Origin: PVC group bacterium
GTDB taxonomy: Bacteria; Verrucomicrobiota; Kiritimatiellia; CAIKKV01; CAITUY01
Direction: 5' to 3'
Assembly: GCA_945870225.1 (NCBI GenBank)
Contig: CAMBRF010000004.1
Location: 62,001-126,000 of the forward strand
Length of the DNA: 64,000 nucleotides
The translations under genes were made by a program, and so were the position numbers. Shown in pieces: positions 54,376 through 63,798 of the stretch. Positions within the stretch are counted from its first letter, which is position 1; every line of letters starts with the position of its first letter. Below the pieces are notes generated by a model. It did no database searches. It was given only the letters and a program-made list of their open reading frames with translations, and was not told where the DNA came from.

Positions 54376-55674
54376 ATGACGATGACAGTTACGGAAAAAA
54401 TTCTGGCTAAAGCGGCCGGCATGCGGCACGTTCAACCCGGTGACAACATCTGGGTTGGCGTCGATATCCTGCTCACCCACGACGTCTGCGGCCCGGGCAC
54501 CATCGGCGTCTTCGAGCGCGAATTTGGCGCCAAGGCCAGGGTCTGGAACCGGGATAAGGTCGTCATTATTCCCGACCATTATATTTTCACGGCCGACGAA
54601 AAGGCGCACCGTAACGTGGATACCCTTCGCACGTTTGTAAAGGAACAGGGATTGCCGAACTTCTATGACCCGGGGACCCCTTCCTACAAGGGCGTCTGCC
54701 ATGTGGCGCTCCCCGAGGGCGGGCATGTCAGACCCGGTGAAGTGATCTTCGGGACCGATTCGCACACCTGCACGCACGGCGCGCTGGGCGCCTTCGCTTC
54801 CGGCATCGGCAATACCGACGCCGGGTTCATCCTGGGCACCGGCAAACTTCTGATCAAGGTTCCCAAGACGATGCGTTTCCGGGTCAATGGGGTGGTCCCC
54901 GATTACGTGATGGCCAAGGATATTATTCTTCGCATCATCGGTGACATCGGCTTCGACGGGGCCAGCTACTGTGCCATGGAGTTCACCGGTCCGGCCATCC
55001 ACCAGCTTTCCATCGAGGAACGGATGACCATCTGCAATATGGCCATTGAGGCCGGCGGCAAAAACGGGATCATCGAGGCGGATGAGAAGACCTTCGCCTA
55101 TGTCCGCGCCCGCACGGATAAACCCTTTGAGGCGGTTTACGGGGACCCGGATGCCCACGTCGAGTCCGAGCGCGTGTATGATGCCGCCACACTGGAACCC
55201 TGCGTGGCGGAACCGCACGTCCCCAGCAATTACGCCCTCTGCCGCGAACGCACGGACGTTCAGCTTGACCGGGCCTACATCGGGTCCTGTACCGGCGGCA
55301 AGATTACCGACTTTATCGCCGCCGCAAGGCTGCTGAACGGTCACACGGTGCGCATTCCGACCTTCCTCGTCCCCGCCACGGCCGAAGTGGCCGAGGCGTT
55401 GTTCACGGAGCAGGTGGGCGGCAAGTCGCTGGTGCAGCTTTTCGCGGACGCCGGCTGCGAGGAGATCGCCCCGCCGTCGTGCGCCGCCTGTCTCGGCGGG
55501 CCCCTGGATACCTACGGCAGAACCCATGGAAACGAGGCGGTGATCAGCACCACCAACCGGAACTTCCTGGGCCGCATGGGTTCCAAACAGTCCCGCATCT
55601 ATCTGGCGTCACCTCTGAGCGTCGCCGCCTCGGCGATCACCGGCCACATCACTGATCCCCGTGAATTCATGTAA
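54376..55674 (+). CDS. leuC: 3-isopropylmalate dehydratase large subunit (LeuC/HacA type)
   Basis: 432 residues, aconitase fold. Iron-sulfur cysteines are in DRAYIGSCTGGKI near 305 and PPSCAACLGGPLD near 370; FGTDSHTCTHGALGAFASGIG near 125 is the substrate/cluster region. The length of about 430 and split subunits match the archaeal-type LeuC/HacA subgroup, which isomerises isopropylmalate, homocitrate or related acids. The frame opens at a TTG at 54361, but the ATG at 54376 is preceded by GAGGG. leuD follows 14 bases later. Confidence 0.92.
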   Translation: MTMTVTEKILAKAAGMRHVQPGDNIWVGVDILLTHDVCGPGTIGVFEREFGAKARVWNRDKVVIIPDHYIFTADEKAHRNVDTLRTFVKEQGLPNFYDPGTPSYKGVCHVALPEGGHVRPGEVIFGTDSHTCTHGALGAFASGIGNTDAGFILGTGKLLIKVPKTMRFRVNGVVPDYVMAKDIILRIIGDIGFDGASYCAMEFTGPAIHQLSIEERMTICNMAIEAGGKNGIIEADEKTFAYVRARTDKPFEAVYGDPDAHVESERVYDAATLEPCVAEPHVPSNYALCRERTDVQLDRAYIGSCTGGKITDFIAAARLLNGHTVRIPTFLVPATAEVAEALFTEQVGGKSLVQLFADAGCEEIAPPSCAACLGGPLDTYGRTHGNEAVISTTNRNFLGRMGSKQSRIYLASPLSVAASAITGHITDPREFM

Positions 55675-55688
55675 GCAGGGAAATTGAA

Positions 55689-56225
55689 ATGAAAACGATT
55701 CTTGGCAAAGTCTACGTGGTTCGGGACGACATCGACACGGACCAGATTATTCCGGCCCAGTATCTGAACCTGGTGCCGACTATTCCGGAGGAATACATCA
55801 AACTCGGCTCCTACGCCCTGTGCGGCCTGCCGGACGGCTACCCGCCCTTTGTCGCGCAAGGAGCCACCCGGTCGGATTATGCCCTGGTGATAGCCGGCCG
55901 CAATTTCGGTTGCGGTTCCTCGCGGGAGCATGCCCCGATCGCACTCGGGGCGGCAGGCATCAAGGCTGTTGTGGCGGAATCGTACGCACGGATCTTTTTC
56001 AGGAATGCCATCTCGACCGGGGAATTGTATCCCTTCGAAACCCCGCAACGACTCTGCGATCTTTTCAAGACGGGCGATGAAGTCGAAATCGATATCGACG
56101 GGGCCCGGATCACCCGTGTCCAAACAGGGGAGCACTACCGCCTGAAGGAACTTGGCGCCGTGGCACCGGTGGTGGAAGCGGGCGGCATTTTCGCCTATGC
56201 CCGGAAATCCGGCATCATCTCCTGA
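55689..56225 (+). CDS. leuD: 3-isopropylmalate dehydratase small subunit
   Basis: 178 residues, the swivelling domain of the dehydratase. VVRDDIDTDQIIPAQYLN at the start and the catalytic GRNFGCGSSREHAPIAL near 70 are typical, then SYARIFFRNAISTGELYP. It forms the heterodimer with leuC. The parA start lies ten bases after its stop. Confidence 0.94.
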   Translation: MKTILGKVYVVRDDIDTDQIIPAQYLNLVPTIPEEYIKLGSYALCGLPDGYPPFVAQGATRSDYALVIAGRNFGCGSSREHAPIALGAAGIKAVVAESYARIFFRNAISTGELYPFETPQRLCDLFKTGDEVEIDIDGARITRVQTGEHYRLKELGAVAPVVEAGGIFAYARKSGIIS

Positions 56226-56235
56226 TCTCCTCATC

Positions 56236-57102
56236 ATGCAGAATTACGTCATAGCATTGGCCAATCAAAAAGGCGGAGTGGGCAAGACCACCACCGCCAT
56301 CAACCTCGCCGCCTGCCTTGCCGAGCGCCGACAACGGGTCCTCCTGATCGATCTCGACCCTCAGGCCAACGCGACGAGCGGACTGGGCCTTGCCCCCCAA
56401 CCCGGTAACAGCATGTATGAAGTGCTGCTGGGGCATGGGAAACTGGCCGACAAGATCCAGGCCACGCGCATGGAGCGCCTGTCCATCGTGCCCTCGGAAG
56501 TTGATCTGGCCGGCGCGGAAATCGACATCGCCCGGGTCGACCGGTACCTGCACCGTTTCAAGGAATCCCTGGATCCGCTGCTCGCCCTGAAACAGTTCGA
56601 CTACGTTCTGGTCGACTGCCCCCCTTCCCTCGGCATTCTCACCATGAATGTCCTGACCGCCGTCCAGTCCGTCTTAATCCCCCTTCAATGCGAATATTAT
56701 GCACTGGAGGGTTTGAGTGTGATGACGCGCCTGATCAATCAGGTCAAACAATCAGGCGCCAATCCCGACCTGGAACTGGAAGGGATCGTGATGACCATGT
56801 ATGATCCACGCACCAACCTCGCCCAACAGGTTGCCAGCGAGGTTCGCCAGCACTTTGGCGACAAGGTCTATGATACCATGATTCCCCGCAACATCCGCAT
56901 CAGCGAAGCCCCCAGTCATGGCCTGCCGGTGGTGATGTACGATGAAAAATCAACCGGAGCCGAGTCCTACCGGCTGTTTGCGAAGGAATTCCTGAAGCGG
57001 TGCAAAACCAGGGATGAGGCGCCGGCCCCGACCGTGACGGCGGCGCCCCCTAGCGCCGCTCAGACTCCAGCCGAAGGCGCTTCAACTGGCCTGCCAGGCT
57101 GA
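56236..57102 (+). CDS. parA: ParA/Soj-family chromosome partitioning ATPase
   Basis: 288 residues. The deviant Walker A ANQKGGVGKTTTAINLA is at residue 9, switch I/II near 40 and 120 (LIDLDPQANATSGLG; VLVDCPPSLGILT), and PRNIRISEAPSHGLPV near 225, all typical of Soj. The C-terminal 30 residues are an Ala/Pro-rich tail. No parB is adjacent, unusual for this gene. The frame is open to 56152 inside leuD. Its last 53 bases overlap the end of def on the other strand. Confidence 0.93.
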   Translation: MQNYVIALANQKGGVGKTTTAINLAACLAERRQRVLLIDLDPQANATSGLGLAPQPGNSMYEVLLGHGKLADKIQATRMERLSIVPSEVDLAGAEIDIARVDRYLHRFKESLDPLLALKQFDYVLVDCPPSLGILTMNVLTAVQSVLIPLQCEYYALEGLSVMTRLINQVKQSGANPDLELEGIVMTMYDPRTNLAQQVASEVRQHFGDKVYDTMIPRNIRISEAPSHGLPVVMYDEKSTGAESYRLFAKEFLKRCKTRDEAPAPTVTAAPPSAAQTPAEGASTGLPG

Positions 57103-57601
57103 TTTTCTTCACCGCCGACATGCGGTCGACGAGCAGGACGCCGTCCAGGTGATCAAGTTCATGCTGCACCGCCCGCGCCAGCAGTCCGCGACAGTGCAGA
57201 GTCTGCGGCACACCCTTCCAATCCACAAAGGATACGGTGACCTCCAGGGCCCGCTGCACACCGGTGTGAATGCCGGGAAAGCTCAGGCACCCCTCGTCCC
57301 GCCGTTCCTGCGAACTGCCCCGCTCGACGATGCGCGGGTTGAACATGATCAGAGGCATCGGGATATCCGGATTACTGCGGGGGCCACCCTCCTGCTCCAC
57401 ATCCAGCTCAACGGGCACATCGATGACACACAGCGCAACGGTTTTCCCGACCTGTTGCGCGGCCAACCCCACGCCCTCCGCCCCATACATGGTCTCCATC
57501 ATGTCATCCACCAACCGCTTATGGTCGGCCGTAACACTCTGGACCGGTGCCGCCTTGACGCGAAGCACCGGGGCGCCAAACGTCACAATCTCAAACTTCA
57601 T
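57050..57601 (-). CDS. def: Peptide deformylase
   Basis: 183 residues. Removes the formyl group from nascent proteins. Motif 1 EGVGLAAQQVGKTVA near 45, motif 2 DEGCLSFPGI (metal Cys) near 103, motif 3 QHELDHLDGVLLVDRM near 150 supply the metal ligands Cys, His, His. The frame is open to 57691; the ATG at 57601 gives the standard N-terminus. It overlaps the synthase gene upstream by 11 bases and converges on parA. Confidence 0.95.
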   Translation of the reverse strand: MKFEIVTFGAPVLRVKAAPVQSVTADHKRLVDDMMETMYGAEGVGLAAQQVGKTVALCVIDVPVELDVEQEGGPRSNPDIPMPLIMFNPRIVERGSSQERRDEGCLSFPGIHTGVQRALEVTVSFVDWKGVPQTLHCRGLLARAVQHELDHLDGVLLVDRMSAVKKISLAGQLKRLRLESERR

Positions 57602-58982
57602 AACCGTTCTCTTTGAGCCAGGAGGCAAGGTGGGTCTTCGCCTGAACCACAAGCTCTTCATCCGCAATGGCGGTTGTGCGACCCGCATCATATTGCGTCA
57701 TCATCCACTCGTAGATCTTCTGAACGCCCTCATCATTCTTGCTGATCGGCGTCTTGGCTTTCTTGAAATACTTCTTCACCCACAGGGCCACGCCCGCCTG
57801 ACCGCTCTTGTCGGTCACCGCCAGCTCAACCGGACGGTTCAACAACTTCTCCGTGTTGAACACGTTGTAGATTTCCTCATTCTTCAAGAGCCCGTCGGCA
57901 TGGATACCGGCGCGCGTGGTATTGAAACTCCGCCCGATCAGGGGCTGGTTGGTCGGAATCTGGACGTTCAACTCATTCTCGAAATAATCGGCGATCTCCG
58001 TGATGACGGTCGTGTCCACGCCACAGTCATTACCGCGCAGTTGCAGATAGTTGACGACCATGCCCTCAACCGGCGGATTCCCGGTGCGCTCACCGATCCC
58101 CAGCAAGGTTCCGTTGGCGGCCGAACAACCGTACAACCAGGCACTCACGGCATTGGCCGTCACCAGATAGAGATCGTTGTGACCATGCCATTCCAGCCAC
58201 TCACTGGGAAACCCTGCATAATACTGAAGCCCGTAAATCAAGCCGGGCACGGAACGCGGCATGGCGCACCCCGGATAGGGAACCCCAAGCCCCATCGTGT
58301 CACAGATCCGGATCTTGATAACTGACTTGCTTTCCTCGGCGAGCTTCATCAACTCATGCGCAAAGGGCACCACAAACCCGTAATAGTCTGCCCGCGTGGC
58401 ATCCTCGAAATGGCACCGCGGCGTAATCCCCACATCCAACGCCTCCCGGACCACGCGCAGGTACTCCCGCAGGGCCTGCCGCCGCGTCATCTTGAGTTTG
58501 AGATAGATGTGATAATCGGAACAGGACGTCAGAATGCCGGTCTCCTTGAGTCCCATCTTCTTGGCGAGTTCCAGATCCTTCCGTCGCGCCCGCACCCATC
58601 CCGTCACCTCGGGAAACTTATACCCCAGCGCCTGGATCTCCTCGACCGCCTTCTGGTCCTTCTTGGTGTACAGGAAAAATTCACACTGGCGGATCAATCC
58701 CTTGGGGCCGCCCAGCCGGTGCAGCATCTTATAGATGTCCACGACCTGCTTCACCGTATAGGGAGGCATGGCTTGCTGGCCATCCCGGAAGGTTGTATCG
58801 GTGATCCAGATATCCTTCGGCATCTTCATCGGCACAAGCCGGTGATTGAAGCCGATGCGGGGCACTTCATCGTACGGGAAGGTATTGCGGAACAATACGG
58901 GTTCCCGCGGATTCTCCAGATGTGTCGTATACGAATCGGAATCGAATGTGTTGTAGCCAGGATTATATTTCATCTCAAACAT
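57591..58982 (-). CDS. DRE-TIM metallolyase: Re-citrate / 2-isopropylmalate / homocitrate synthase-like
   Basis: 463 residues. Acyl-CoA plus 2-oxoacid condensing enzyme. DTTFRDGQQAMPPYTVKQVV near 65 has the catalytic Arg-Asp and first metal Asp; WHGHNDLYLVTANAVSAW near 265 the metal histidines; TLLGIGERTGNPPVEG near 290 the Gly-rich loop. The blocks LHRLGGPKGLIRQCEFFLYT and GILTSCSDYHIYLKLKMTR resemble, from memory, the Re-citrate synthase group rather than classic LeuA, and there is no LeuA regulatory domain. Start either ATG 58982 or GTG 58991. Confidence 0.85.
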   Translation of the reverse strand: MFEMKYNPGYNTFDSDSYTTHLENPREPVLFRNTFPYDEVPRIGFNHRLVPMKMPKDIWITDTTFRDGQQAMPPYTVKQVVDIYKMLHRLGGPKGLIRQCEFFLYTKKDQKAVEEIQALGYKFPEVTGWVRARRKDLELAKKMGLKETGILTSCSDYHIYLKLKMTRRQALREYLRVVREALDVGITPRCHFEDATRADYYGFVVPFAHELMKLAEESKSVIKIRICDTMGLGVPYPGCAMPRSVPGLIYGLQYYAGFPSEWLEWHGHNDLYLVTANAVSAWLYGCSAANGTLLGIGERTGNPPVEGMVVNYLQLRGNDCGVDTTVITEIADYFENELNVQIPTNQPLIGRSFNTTRAGIHADGLLKNEEIYNVFNTEKLLNRPVELAVTDKSGQAGVALWVKKYFKKAKTPISKNDEGVQKIYEWMMTQYDAGRTTAIADEELVVQAKTHLASWLKENGYEV

Positions 58983-59117
58983 GTTCGCCACCCACCTGCG
59001 AGTTGACCCCCACCTCGTTCGCCCAAACTGTTGACTTCATAATTTATAGCATTATTCCTCTCATTTCAACTGACAACGAACTGAAAATGAAAAATAGCGA
59101 CTCCCCTCATCGTCGAG

Positions 59118-59147
59118 TTGACAACACCCCCTCTCATCTTCAATATT
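59118..59147 (+). promoter_or_regulatory. Promoter for ridA
   Basis: TTGACA (59118-59123) and AATATT (59142-59147) with an 18-base spacer, 37 bases before the ridA ATG. On the other strand, TATAAA at 59048-59043 after TGC is a possible extended -10 for the synthase gene. Confidence 0.4.
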
Positions 59148-59183
59148 AACAATCAGCGATAACCCTTCAGGAAGACCACGTTT

Positions 59184-59567
59184 ATGGACAGAACCATCGT
59201 TAACACCGCCAACGCTCCGAGCGCTATCGGCCCCTATTCCCAGGCGATTTCAGCCGGCGACCTTGTCTTCTGCTCCGGCCAACTGGGGCTCGATCCGGTT
59301 TCAGGCCAGCTGGTGCCCGGGGGCACCGCCGCCGAGGCCGGGCAGGCCCTGCGTAATCTTTCTTCCGTCCTCGATGCCGCCGGTTCATCCCTGGCCAAGG
59401 TCCTGAAAACCACCCTATTCGTGACCAATCTGAGTGACTTTTCGAGCCTGAACGAGGTCTATGGCACCTTCTTCACCCAACATCCGCCTGCCCGGTCAAC
59501 CGTCCAGGTTGCCGCGCTCCCCCGCGGTGCCTGCGTGGAAATCGAAGCCATAGCCACCCTTCTATGA
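59184..59567 (+). CDS. ridA: RidA/YjgF enamine-imine deaminase
   Basis: 127 residues. Hydrolyses reactive 2-aminoacrylate-type enamines made by PLP enzymes, protecting branched-chain amino acid and other pathways. Typical blocks are NAPSAIGPYSQAI, VFCSGQLGLDPVSGQLVPGG, KTTLFVTNLSDFSSLNEVYG and PARSTVQVAALPRGACVEIE with the active-site Arg. Trimeric and cytoplasmic. Confidence 0.95.
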   Translation: MDRTIVNTANAPSAIGPYSQAISAGDLVFCSGQLGLDPVSGQLVPGGTAAEAGQALRNLSSVLDAAGSSLAKVLKTTLFVTNLSDFSSLNEVYGTFFTQHPPARSTVQVAALPRGACVEIEAIATLL

Positions 59568-59634
59568 GAATTCGATCCGGCAAGACCCCTGTAGGCTGTC
59601 TCGCAGAAACAACATGGCCAGGAAAGGAGTGGAT

Positions 59635-60168
59635 ATGCGTCGAGTGCTAATGGGTGCATGGGTTGGCTTCTTCGTGAGCATTCTCGGACTGCAGGCAAAT
59701 GAACCCGTTCTGGATTCAGCCGGATTGCGGACCGGCCTCTCCACCCACCGACCCTGCGATCGCTTCTACCAGACTGAGCTCTACGGGGTCCGCCATCTGC
59801 CCTGGACCGCTGAACTGACGCCCCGATGGACCCTCCAGCCCCGTCTGGAAATGACAGCGGGAGTCATGCGGGGACGCGACGAGACCGGCTGGATCGGCTC
59901 GCTGGGCCCCGGCATGGCGCTCACGCGCAAGGATCAGCCTTTCAGTCTCGTGGCCGGGTGCCGCCCCACCCTGATGGATCGCCAGACGTTCGGCAACAAG
60001 CCCCTGGGCTCGACTATCCAGTTTACCAGCCACATCGGCGGAGCCGTGAAATTAAGCCCGCGCCTCGAAATGGATGTCCGGTTCCAACACATGTCCAACG
60101 CCGGAATCAATGCGGACCATAACCCGGGACTTAACCACTTTATGTTTTCGATGGGTTACCTTTTTTAG
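59635..60168 (+). CDS. PagL-like lipid A 3-O-deacylase / acyloxyacyl hydrolase
   Basis: 177 residues with a signal peptide (cleavage near residue 20). The body is an eight-stranded outer-membrane barrel pattern, ending in FMFSMGYLF with a terminal Phe. The family catalytic motif is RFQHMSNAGINADHNPGLN near 150, with the His-Ser dyad. It would trim lipid A in the outer membrane. GGAG six bases ahead of the ATG at 59635 sets the start. The asnB gene starts 31 bases after the stop. Confidence 0.85.
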   Translation: MRRVLMGAWVGFFVSILGLQANEPVLDSAGLRTGLSTHRPCDRFYQTELYGVRHLPWTAELTPRWTLQPRLEMTAGVMRGRDETGWIGSLGPGMALTRKDQPFSLVAGCRPTLMDRQTFGNKPLGSTIQFTSHIGGAVKLSPRLEMDVRFQHMSNAGINADHNPGLNHFMFSMGYLF

Positions 60169-60199
60169 CGGACCGTGATTGACGGAGGATCGACAAACC

Positions 60200-62107
60200 A
60201 TGTGCGGGATAGCCGGATTTACATCATTATTGCAGCCGACGAAGCAGGCGGATGCCGTCCTCCGCGCCATGCTGGACACCCTCATCCCGCGGGGCCCGGA
60301 CGGCGAGGGCTATCACGAGGAGTCCTCCGTCCACCTCGGCCATCGGCGCCTGAGCATCATTGACATCCATGGAGGGGCGCAACCGATGTCGTGTGGACGG
60401 CAGCGCTATCACATGGTCTTCAACGGCGAGATCTACAACTACATTGAACTTCGCGAACGACTGCAGCAGCAGGGGCGGACGTTCCGGACCCAGTCCGACA
60501 CCGAGGTGCTGCTGCAGCAATATGCCGTGGATGGCGTGGCGGCCCTGGGAAAAATCAACGGGATATTCGCCTTCGCCATCTGGGACCGGGAGAAGGAGTC
60601 CCTCCTGCTGGCGCGGGATCACATGGGCGTCAAACCACTCTACTATACCCTGTGCGGCGGGGATCTGATTTTTGCGTCGGAACTCAAGGCCTTGCGAAAG
60701 CATCCCGCGGTCCAGGGCCGGATCAACATCGCCTCGGTCAGCAAATACCTGACCTATGGCTACATCCCTGCCCCTCACACCATTTTTGAGGGGATTCACA
60801 AACTCGAACCCGGTCACTACCTGCAATTCGACCGGAACGGCATGGTCAAGCAGGCGTATTGGGATATCCCGATGGAAGACAATCCCGTTTGCGGCTTGAG
60901 CGTGGACGACTGCGCGGAGGAATTGCTGCAAAGACTGGACGCCGCCGTAAAACTCCAGCTCCGCAGTGATGTGCCGGTGGGCGTCTTCCTCAGCGGCGGG
61001 CTCGACTCCAGTTTGCTCACGGCGCTGGCGGCGAGAGCCCTGCCCCGGCAACTGCACACCTTTTCGGTGGGGTTCGAGGAGACCGGATACGATGAATCGC
61101 CTTACGCCCGGCAGGTCGCCGATCTCTACGGCACCGCGCATCACCACGAAGTCCTTTCCCAGCAACGGGCGCTGGCGATGCTGCCTCAGGTCATGGACAT
61201 CCTGGACGAACCGTTTGCGGACGCCTCGATCCTGCCGACCTACCTGCTGTCGCAATTCACGGCGCGCGAAGTGAAAGTCAGCCTCGGCGGGGACGGCGGG
61301 GATGAGTTATTCATGGGCTACCCCTCCTTCCAGGCGCATAAACTGATGGAGGCCCTGTCGCTCCTCCCCACAACCTGGCGGGACGCCTTGAATCGCCTGG
61401 CCAAGAAAATCCCCGTGTCGCACCGCTATGCGAGTTTCGACTTTCTGGTTCAGACGTTTTTCAAGGGAGCGGGAGTCTCCCCGGAAATCCGCTTTTTCCT
61501 ATGGATGGGCTACTTCGGCAATGACGAAAAAAGACGGTTACTGTCACCCGGCCTCCGCGACCGGCTTCTGCGAACGGACCCTTTCGAGGATGTCGTGTCG
61601 CATGTCCGCAAAAGCCACCTGACGGGCGATCTGGCACGAATTCAATACCTTTGCATGAAGATGTACCTGCAGGACGACATCCTGGTAAAAGTGGATCGGG
61701 CCAGCATGGCCAACTCCCTTGAGGTCCGGGTGCCGTTTCTCGACCCCGATCTGGTGGAATACTCCTCCAAGATACAAGCCGGGTACAAACTGAAGGGATT
61801 CACGACCAAGTACATCCTCAAGCGGGGGGTCCATGCCAGAAAACTCCTCCCGGACAATATCATTCATCGCCGCAAGGCCGGGTTTATGATCCCGCTGGCC
61901 CAGTGGCTGAAAAAGGACCTTCGCCCTTTGGTGGAGGACCTCTGCTCCGCGGAGGTCATACGACAAGACGGATTCTTCGATCCCACCTTTGTCCGCACCC
62001 TGCTCGACGAGCATTATGCCCACGTCCGCGACCATCGGAAACCCATCTGGGCCTTGCTATGCTTCCAGTTGTGGCTGCGGAACAATGGCCTGGGTGCCGC
62101 CCGCTAA
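60200..62107 (+). CDS. asnB: Asparagine synthase (glutamine-hydrolysing), AsnB
   Basis: 635 residues. The N-terminal glutaminase nucleophile is Cys2 (MCGIAGF), with IIDIHGGAQPM and NGEIYNY following; the synthetase domain has the ATP site VGVFLSGGLDSSLLTALAA near 265, SVGFEETGYDESPYARQVA, and SLGGDGGDELFMGYPS near 385. Relatives of this length often serve exopolysaccharide or exosortase gene sets as amidotransferases. The glycosyltransferases nearby favour that reading, but normal asparagine synthesis is equally possible. Confidence 0.93.
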   Translation: MCGIAGFTSLLQPTKQADAVLRAMLDTLIPRGPDGEGYHEESSVHLGHRRLSIIDIHGGAQPMSCGRQRYHMVFNGEIYNYIELRERLQQQGRTFRTQSDTEVLLQQYAVDGVAALGKINGIFAFAIWDREKESLLLARDHMGVKPLYYTLCGGDLIFASELKALRKHPAVQGRINIASVSKYLTYGYIPAPHTIFEGIHKLEPGHYLQFDRNGMVKQAYWDIPMEDNPVCGLSVDDCAEELLQRLDAAVKLQLRSDVPVGVFLSGGLDSSLLTALAARALPRQLHTFSVGFEETGYDESPYARQVADLYGTAHHHEVLSQQRALAMLPQVMDILDEPFADASILPTYLLSQFTAREVKVSLGGDGGDELFMGYPSFQAHKLMEALSLLPTTWRDALNRLAKKIPVSHRYASFDFLVQTFFKGAGVSPEIRFFLWMGYFGNDEKRRLLSPGLRDRLLRTDPFEDVVSHVRKSHLTGDLARIQYLCMKMYLQDDILVKVDRASMANSLEVRVPFLDPDLVEYSSKIQAGYKLKGFTTKYILKRGVHARKLLPDNIIHRRKAGFMIPLAQWLKKDLRPLVEDLCSAEVIRQDGFFDPTFVRTLLDEHYAHVRDHRKPIWALLCFQLWLRNNGLGAAR

Positions 62108-62138
62108 GCACCCGACGGCGAACGACAGCGCCCCTGCC

Positions 62139-63656
62139 CTACGGAGTTTTTCCGCGGCGGGAAATCCACGTCCCCTGGGGATTCGTCAGGTCCCGGCAAA
62201 GGTAGATCTCGTAGCGCTTTTCAGGTTCCCCCTGATACAGGGACCAGGTTTCCTTGATGAACTCGACTGAGCGAAATTCCTGCCGCAGAACATCCGGAAC
62301 CGGCGGACGGGAACAGACAAAAATGGCATTCTGATGTTCATACCCGCGTTCATAGCCCGGCCACAGGGAGAACTGATGGCGGATGTGCCCGGGTGTGGAA
62401 GGAATAAAAGCCGGAGTGTGTGACGGGCTGTAGAAGGAAAGCCAGCTGGTCGTCTGGTAGCCGCCCGGCCCGATCACGAACTGCGCGTTGTACTGTTTCT
62501 GTAGTTCAGCAACCTGCCGCGCCAGATCCTTGGCGCCGCGATGGTGCACCAGGGGATCTTTCCGACCGGGAATCCGATAGACCGCCAGAATGTGTAGGGC
62601 GATCGTCACCAGAAGAGCCAAAACCAGGGAGGCAACTACCCATTTCTTCAGCGCCGGCCGCTCCCGGATCAAGGCCAGCCATGTGGCTGTCATCAGGATC
62701 GTTCCCGTGACATAGCCGGCCGCCGTCCAGTTGGCCAACCCATCGTCGTTCCAGGCCAGCAGCGCATAGAACAGGAACAGGGGCAGGCACAGGGAGACCA
62801 GGAATCGGAAGATGACCGGCTGCGCCGTGCGAATATCCCGGCGCCAAAGGCTTACCGCCAATCCCGCAAAAAACAGGGGAAAAAACACGGCGGCCTGCTG
62901 CCCCATAAAACTCAGGAACTGACCCGCAGAGAGCTTCAACGCTTGATCGACCTGGCCCCGATCCAGCGTGTGAGCCACACTGCACCAATCGTGCTTCATA
63001 TTCCAGAGAAAGCAAGGGGTCATGCAGGCCAGGGCGGTCAGAACCATTCCCCAGAAGGTCCATCTGCGGAAATGATGCCGATAGGCCGGCACCCACAGGC
63101 AAAAAACGGCAAAGCAAAGAAGCTGGATAATCTCGGTGTACTTGCTGAGAATGCCCATCCCCACGCACACCCCCACCAGCATCCAGGGACCAAGGGAGTT
63201 TGTATCCTTCGCCTCCCAGAAAACAATGGCCGCCAACGTCCAGAATAACAGGTACGGCGTGTCCATGGTCATCAGGTAGCTACCCGCCACAAAAAGAGGC
63301 GTCACACTGATGATCACCACACTCCAGAAACCGACGCGGGGGGAAAAGAGCCTGCTCCCAAGATAGTACACACCGAATCCAGTCGCCCCCGCGATCATCA
63401 CATTGGCGAAGCGCACCCCGAATTCGGTATCCCCGAAAAGCGTAACCCCCACCCAGGTGCATACGGCCACCATGGGCCCCTTGCTGAAGTAGCACCAGTC
63501 CAGATTCTTGGCCCAAAGCCAGTTATACGCCTCATCGCCGATCAACTCAAACCGGCCGCAAAACCATAGGCGGAAGGCGGTCCAAATCAGGATATAAAGG
63601 GTTGTCCACCCCAGAAAATGAGCCTCGGCACCAACTTGTTCATGTGCGGTCTTCAT
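62139..63656 (-). CDS. Family 39 (ArnT/PMT-like) membrane glycosyltransferase
   Basis: 505 residues with about ten to twelve membrane helices. The first periplasmic loop carries the family acidic motif (FELIGDEAYNWLWAKNLDWCY), with the Asp-Glu pair near residue 41-42 typical of GT-C enzymes using polyprenyl-phosphate sugars. The C-terminal 110 residues form a soluble domain. It would transfer a sugar to lipid A, a protein or another envelope acceptor. It diverges from the second GT39 gene. Confidence 0.87.
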   Translation of the reverse strand: MKTAHEQVGAEAHFLGWTTLYILIWTAFRLWFCGRFELIGDEAYNWLWAKNLDWCYFSKGPMVAVCTWVGVTLFGDTEFGVRFANVMIAGATGFGVYYLGSRLFSPRVGFWSVVIISVTPLFVAGSYLMTMDTPYLLFWTLAAIVFWEAKDTNSLGPWMLVGVCVGMGILSKYTEIIQLLCFAVFCLWVPAYRHHFRRWTFWGMVLTALACMTPCFLWNMKHDWCSVAHTLDRGQVDQALKLSAGQFLSFMGQQAAVFFPLFFAGLAVSLWRRDIRTAQPVIFRFLVSLCLPLFLFYALLAWNDDGLANWTAAGYVTGTILMTATWLALIRERPALKKWVVASLVLALLVTIALHILAVYRIPGRKDPLVHHRGAKDLARQVAELQKQYNAQFVIGPGGYQTTSWLSFYSPSHTPAFIPSTPGHIRHQFSLWPGYERGYEHQNAIFVCSRPPVPDVLRQEFRSVEFIKETWSLYQGEPEKRYEIYLCRDLTNPQGTWISRRGKTP

Positions 63657-63798
63657 TTGATACGCCCCTCACGCTGATTCACTCCGATGGCGGCACATTA
63701 TGGCGGGACCAACGAATGGGGTCAACCTTGACGTGGATCACTTTGGCCGTGATAATCGACTTTACATGCCGCACCTAAAGTTTCATCCTGCGCGCGTC

